From assembly GCF_963664555.1 (NCBI RefSeq), contig NZ_OY761461.1, positions 248,001-312,000 on the forward strand: 64,000 bases of DNA, in the 5' to 3' direction. Positions within the stretch are counted from its first letter, which is position 1; each line of letters begins with the position of its first letter. A program made the position numbers and the translations under genes. This document shows positions 60,276 through 64,000 of the stretch, one piece after another. The notes below the pieces were generated by a model. The model worked only from the letters and a program-made list of their open reading frames with translations. It did no database searches and was not told where the DNA came from. Source of the DNA: Labilibaculum sp. Lineage in GTDB: Bacteria; Bacteroidota; Bacteroidia; Bacteroidales; Marinifilaceae.

Positions 60276-62306
60276 ATGAAGAAATTTAATAGAACGCTTG
60301 TAACCACGGCTTTACCTTATGCAAATGGACCGGTTCATATTGGTCATTTGGCTGGAGTATATGTTCCTGCAGATATTTACACAAGATATCTTAGAATGAA
60401 AGGAGAGGATGTACTACTAATTGGAGGTTCAGACGAACACGGTGTACCTATTACTATTAAGGCGCAAAAGGAAGGTGTTACTCCACAGGATGTTGTGGAC
60501 AAATATCACAATATCATAAAAGAATCATTTGAGAAGTTTGGAATTACATTTGATATTTATTCCAGAACAAGTTCAGAAACACACCACGAAACGGCTTCTG
60601 AATTTTTTAAGACTTTAAACGAAAAAGGCGAATTTGTCGTAAAAACAAGTGAGCAATACTACGATGCTATTGCAAATCAATTCCTTGCCGATAGATATAT
60701 TACTGGAACTTGTCCTCATTGTAATAACGACGGTGCATATGGCGATCAATGCGAAAGTTGCGGAACTTCACTAAATGCAACTGATTTAATCAATCCAACC
60801 TCATCAATTACCGGAAATAAGCCAGAATTAAAAGAAACCAAACACTGGTATTTGCCTTTAGATAAATATGAGAATCAGCTAAAAAAATGGATTTTAGAAG
60901 ATCATAAAGAATGGAAACCTAATGTTTACGGACAATGTAAGTCTTGGTTGGATACCGGATTGCACCCAAGAGCAGTAACCCGCGATTTAAATTGGGGGGT
61001 TCCTGTTCCTGCTGAGGGTGCAGAGGGAAAGGTTCTTTACGTTTGGTTCGATGCTCCGATTGGATATATTTCGGCCACAAAAGAATTAACTCCCGACTGG
61101 GAAAAATACTGGAAAGCTGATGATTCGAAGATGGTTCATTTCATTGGAAAAGACAATATCGTATTCCATTGCATCATTTTCCCTGCTATGCTTAAGGCTG
61201 AAGGATCATATATTTTACCAGAAAATGTTCCTGCCAACGAATTCCTAAATCTGGAAGGGGACAAAATTTCGACAAGTAGAAATTGGGCGGTTTGGCTGCA
61301 TGAATATTTGAAAGAATTCCCTGATAAACAAGACGTACTAAGGTATGTTTTGACTGCAAATGCGCCGGAAACAAAAGATAATGACTTTACCTGGAAAGAT
61401 TTTCAGGCAAGAAACAACAACGAGCTGGTAGCAATTCTAGGAAACTTTGTGAATCGTGCTTTGGTTCTTACTCATAAATACTACAATGGAATAATTCCTG
61501 CGCAAGGAGAATTAACCGATTTCGATAAAGAAACATTAGCCCAGATTCCTGTTTTTAAAGAACAGGTTGAGAAGAATCTTGAAACCTACCATTTCCGCGA
61601 AGCATTAAAAGAAGCAATGAATTTAGCGCGTTTGGGAAATAAGTATTTAGCAGATACTGAACCTTGGAAGCTGATTAAGACAGATGAAGAAAGAGTAAAA
61701 ACCATCATGAATATCAGCCTTCAGATTACAGCTAATTTATCGACCTTAATTGAACCGTTTTTACCATTTACTGCCAGCAAGCTTCGTGAGTTTCTAAACA
61801 TAGAAGTTCTGGACTGGAAAAATATTGGTGTTAATGTTATTGCAGATCATCATCAAATAAATACTGCATCTTTACTTTTCGAAAAAATTGAAGATGAAAC
61901 AATACAAGCTCAGGTAGACAAGCTTTTGGCTACAAAAGCAGCTAACGAAGCAGAGAAAAAAATAGTTGTGCCGGTTAAAGAAAATATTAATTTCGATGAT
62001 TTCATGAAGCTTGATGTTCGTGTTGGAACAATTACAGCTGCTGAAAAGGTAGCAAAAACAAAAAAACTTTTGAAATTAACTGTTGACACAGGAATTGATC
62101 AAAGAACTGTTGTTTCGGGCATTGCAGAGCATTACAAGCCTGAGGAAATCATTGGAAAGCAGGTTAGTATATTAATGAATCTGGAGCCTAAACAATTGAA
62201 AGGAATTGAATCTCAGGGGATGATTTTGATGGCTGAAGATGCTGATGGAAAATTATCTTTCGTTTCTCCGGATCAAGCAATAAAACCAGGTTCTGAAATC
62301 AGATAA
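60276..62306 (+). CDS. metG: Methionyl-tRNA synthetase
   Basis: MetRS charges initiator and elongator tRNA-Met. The class I signature is [16 protein letters not shown] near residue 12. The zinc knuckle has four Cys in [19 protein letters not shown] (around 145-165), and the KMSKS loop reads [11 protein letters not shown] near 330. A C-terminal tRNA-binding domain ([20 protein letters not shown], from about 570) is fused on and forms a dimer. Length is 676 residues, as in E. coli (677). It is followed by a terminator shared with the next gene. Confidence 0.97.
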   Translation: MKKFNRTLVTTALPYANGPVHIGHLAGVYVPADIYTRYLRMKGEDVLLIGGSDEHGVPITIKAQKEGVTPQDVVDKYHNIIKESFEKFGITFDIYSRTSSETHHETASEFFKTLNEKGEFVVKTSEQYYDAIANQFLADRYITGTCPHCNNDGAYGDQCESCGTSLNATDLINPTSSITGNKPELKETKHWYLPLDKYENQLKKWILEDHKEWKPNVYGQCKSWLDTGLHPRAVTRDLNWGVPVPAEGAEGKVLYVWFDAPIGYISATKELTPDWEKYWKADDSKMVHFIGKDNIVFHCIIFPAMLKAEGSYILPENVPANEFLNLEGDKISTSRNWAVWLHEYLKEFPDKQDVLRYVLTANAPETKDNDFTWKDFQARNNNELVAILGNFVNRALVLTHKYYNGIIPAQGELTDFDKETLAQIPVFKEQVEKNLETYHFREALKEAMNLARLGNKYLADTEPWKLIKTDEERVKTIMNISLQITANLSTLIEPFLPFTASKLREFLNIEVLDWKNIGVNVIADHHQINTASLLFEKIEDETIQAQVDKLLATKAANEAEKKIVVPVKENINFDDFMKLDVRVGTITAAEKVAKTKKLLKLTVDTGIDQRTVVSGIAEHYKPEEIIGKQVSILMNLEPKQLKGIESQGMILMAEDADGKLSFVSPDQAIKPGSEIR

Positions 62307-62329
62307 TTCAGAACTCAAAATTTAAGATC

Positions 62330-62366
62330 TAAAAAAAACGCTTTCCATCGGGAAGCGTTTTTTTTA
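62330..62366. terminator. Bidirectional terminator between metG and the SPOR/HU-like gene
   Basis: AACGCTTTCC pairs with GGGAAGCGTT around ATC (one T-G pair), with A and T runs on both sides, so it can work on either strand. Confidence 0.85.
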
Positions 62367-62371
62367 GATCT

Positions 62372-63316
62372 TTATTTTTTCAGAACCCAGCAGTAAGCTT
62401 TTGAGTTCTTAGCAATTACCTTTTTTTTAAATTGATCTGCATCAGCTCTCTTCTCAAATTGATTGATCGCGACAGAATACAAATTTTTATTTTTAATTAT
62501 CACAGCAGGATAAGATTTAGAAATCAATTCCTGTTTTAATATTTCTGCATTTTTCATTGAAGTAAAGCTACCTGATATCAAATAAAATCTTCCCTCATGT
62601 AACTCATTCATTTTCAATTTTTTAGTAAGCTTAGGCTCAAATGTCACCATTTCTTCCGGTGGCGAAATTACAGGTTTTAATTGTACAATTTTCTCAGTAA
62701 TTTCTTTCTTGCCTTCCATCATTCCCAAAGAAGCTTCATTACTTAAAAATGAACGTTCAGAATTCATTGGAATCAAGGCTATTGTCAATATAAAAGGAAT
62801 AGTTGCAGCAGCATACCACAAACGTTTTGTTGTAAAAAGTGTCCTTACTTTAGCCTGGGATATAATTGCCGGATGAATTTTTTCTTCTGCAGATAATGAA
62901 AGTCTGGGAAGCTCTATTTGTTCTAAACCAAATGCATCTACCAAATAATTAAGCTCCTTTGAAGGTTCAAACAGCATGTTATGCCTTCTGTCATTGTAAA
63001 AACATCCTACCTGATTCAAAACAACTCTTTCGCCACGCTGAATTCGCACACGGATATCTTCAATAAAAAACAGAACAGATTTTTCAGCTTCTGAATAACT
63101 TATATTTTCTGATTCAGCCAATCTATTAATCAGCAAGCCATCATTTTTTGATAAATTACGGTTAAATCCAATAGCTTTGGATGGAGGAAAAACAACATTC
63201 AGATTGTTGTCGATATTAGCAGGGCTATAATTGGCAACAAATCCACCAAACCCAGGTAATATTACGCAGTTGTGAATAAATAAGAGGTCTTTTATATATT
63301 TTGATACTTCCAGCAT
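62372..63316 (-). CDS. HU-like (CCDC81-type) and SPOR domain protein with one membrane helix
   Basis: The frame opens at a GTG at 63325, but that codon overlaps a -7 element; the ATG at 63316 (MLEVSKYIKDLLFIHNCVIL) gives 314 residues. The first 140 residues resemble the bacterial HU/CCDC81-like domain (PGFGGFVANYSPANIDNN, then RIQRGERVVLNQVGCFYND). A single membrane helix follows (LWYAAATIPFILTIALIPM, about 165-185). The C-terminal SPOR domain starts near 240 (GRFYLISGSFTSMKNAEILK) and lies in the periplasm. It probably links a cytoplasmic partner to peptidoglycan. Most such proteins are of unknown role. Confidence 0.83.
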   Translation of the reverse strand: MLEVSKYIKDLLFIHNCVILPGFGGFVANYSPANIDNNLNVVFPPSKAIGFNRNLSKNDGLLINRLAESENISYSEAEKSVLFFIEDIRVRIQRGERVVLNQVGCFYNDRRHNMLFEPSKELNYLVDAFGLEQIELPRLSLSAEEKIHPAIISQAKVRTLFTTKRLWYAAATIPFILTIALIPMNSERSFLSNEASLGMMEGKKEITEKIVQLKPVISPPEEMVTFEPKLTKKLKMNELHEGRFYLISGSFTSMKNAEILKQELISKSYPAVIIKNKNLYSVAINQFEKRADADQFKKKVIAKNSKAYCWVLKK

Positions 63317-63322
63317 AGTACA

Positions 63323-63353
63323 CAAATATAATCAAAATTAGATACCACTCAAA
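63323..63353 (-). promoter_or_regulatory. Promoter of the HU-like/SPOR gene
   Basis: The minus strand reads TTTG (63353-63350), a 19-base spacer, then TATATTTG (63330-63323), exact matches to the Bacteroidota -33 and -7 elements. The -7 element ends six bases before the ATG at 63316, so the leader is very short or absent. Confidence 0.75.
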
Positions 63354-63564
63354 TCGAATTTATCTTTAAAAAATTAAGTGGCTATAAACCAAGCTTTTCG
63401 TAATGTAAAAATAATTATTTATCCTTTTTGATAGAGAAGCTGTTAAGTAAATTGTTGTATTTTTGAAATCAATCAAAATAATACATAAACTGCTTTCAAT
63501 ATTTTTTTCCTTTGAAAATATTATGAGTATTTTAAGGTGAAGTAATTATAAAAATTATCTGAAC

Positions 63565-64000
63565 GTGAAAAAAAATATATTAATTACAGGAGGTGCCGGA
63601 TTCATCGGTTCGCATGTGGTACGTTTGTTTGTGAACAAATATCCAGATTATCAAATTATTAACCTTGACGCGCTCACTTATGCTGGAAACCTTGAAAATT
63701 TAAAGGATATTGACTCCAAAGCAAATTACACTTTTGTAAAAGGTGATATCACAGACTTAGCATTCGTAACCAATTTATTTAAAGATTTTAAATTTGAAGG
63801 CGTTCTGCATTTAGCAGCAGAGTCTCATGTCGATAGATCAATTTCAGATCCTTTGGCCTTTATTATGACCAATATTGTAGGAACTGTAAACCTTCTTAAT
63901 GCGGCTAAAGAATGTTGGGCTAATGATATGGAGGGTAAAAAATTCTATCATATTTCTACCGATGAAGTATATGGTTCTTTAGGGAAAACAGGGAAATTTA
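63565..64000 (+). CDS. rfbB: dTDP-glucose 4,6-dehydratase (5' part, runs off the window)
   Basis: My translation from the GTG at 63565 gives VKKNILITGGAGFIGSHVVR, then LHLAAESHVDRSISDP, and YHISTDEVYGSLGKTGKF at the window edge. The Rossmann GxxGxxG and the HLAAESHVDRS and STDEVYG segments are those of RmlB-type dTDP-glucose 4,6-dehydratases, which start rhamnose synthesis for cell-surface polysaccharides. Only 145 codons are inside the window. The catalytic Tyr-x-x-x-Lys falls beyond the edge. No in-frame ATG exists between the upstream stop (63538) and this GTG. Confidence 0.92.
   Translation, partial: MKKNILITGGAGFIGSHVVRLFVNKYPDYQIINLDALTYAGNLENLKDIDSKANYTFVKGDITDLAFVTNLFKDFKFEGVLHLAAESHVDRSISDPLAFIMTNIVGTVNLLNAAKECWANDMEGKKFYHISTDEVYGSLGKTGKF

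Overview
The window is a chromosomal segment of a Bacteroidota bacterium, most likely a marine or sediment member of the Bacteroidales/Marinilabiliales group. Several features support this: SusC/SusD outer-membrane uptake genes with an ECF sigma/FecR pair, a GldA-like ABC ATPase, the long Bacteroidota form of IspG, type-II (eukaryote-like) IleRS, many lipoproteins and SPOR proteins, Bacteroidota promoter -7 elements of the form TAnnTTTG, and a 16S gene ending GGAACACCTCC. The DNA is AT-rich. Genus and species cannot be fixed by reading alone.

Layout. 1-14.7 kb holds housekeeping genes: a truncated AMP-forming acyl-CoA synthetase, asnS, rpoN, a PAP2-like membrane protein, two tandem SPOR lipoproteins, mgsA, a PiT-type phosphate transporter with a PhoU-like tail, a lipoprotein, a class III-type sirtuin, a secreted unknown, dnaG and a Nim-type flavoprotein. 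14.7-20.9 kb is a full rRNA operon (three tandem promoters, 16S, tRNA-Ile GAT, tRNA-Ala TGC, 23S, two 5S genes). 21-29 kb carries a CAT-anticodon tRNA, a HAD phosphatase, a secreted unknown, ispG, gldA, a GxxExxY protein next to a tandem array of hairpin repeats, and metK. 29-31.2 kb looks accessory: an intergenic repeat, a small HTH protein and an unknown secreted protein. 31.2-40.4 kb holds an SDR reductase, an OsmC protein, ileS, a DksA-like protein, lspA, a LytTR response regulator and a LuxE-like acyl-protein synthetase.

40.5-46.8 kb is a complete galactose locus on the minus strand: GntR-type regulator, galK, galT, an SSS sugar/sodium symporter and galE. The same two-unit 10-bp direct repeat lies in the galK promoter and in the regulator's own promoter, which is good sequence evidence for one autoregulated switch. 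46.9-56.3 kb is a nutrient-uptake locus: ECF sigma, FecR anti-sigma, SusC with an N-terminal signalling domain, SusD, a HExxH lipoprotein and a DUF4302-type lipoprotein. No glycoside hydrolase is present. 56.4-64 kb holds a bleomycin-hydrolase-type peptidase, an MmcQ/YjbR protein, a single-domain response regulator, YraN, an S66 LD-carboxypeptidase, metG, an HU-like/SPOR protein and the start of a dTDP-glucose 4,6-dehydratase gene.

I see no CRISPR array, prophage, intact insertion sequence or obvious new defence system. The most informative non-standard signals are the paired gal operators, the second 5S gene with compensatory helix changes, the CACAGAG hairpin array, the repeated rRNA promoters, the terminator inside the sigma/anti-sigma pair, and a candidate orphan small RNA before ileS.
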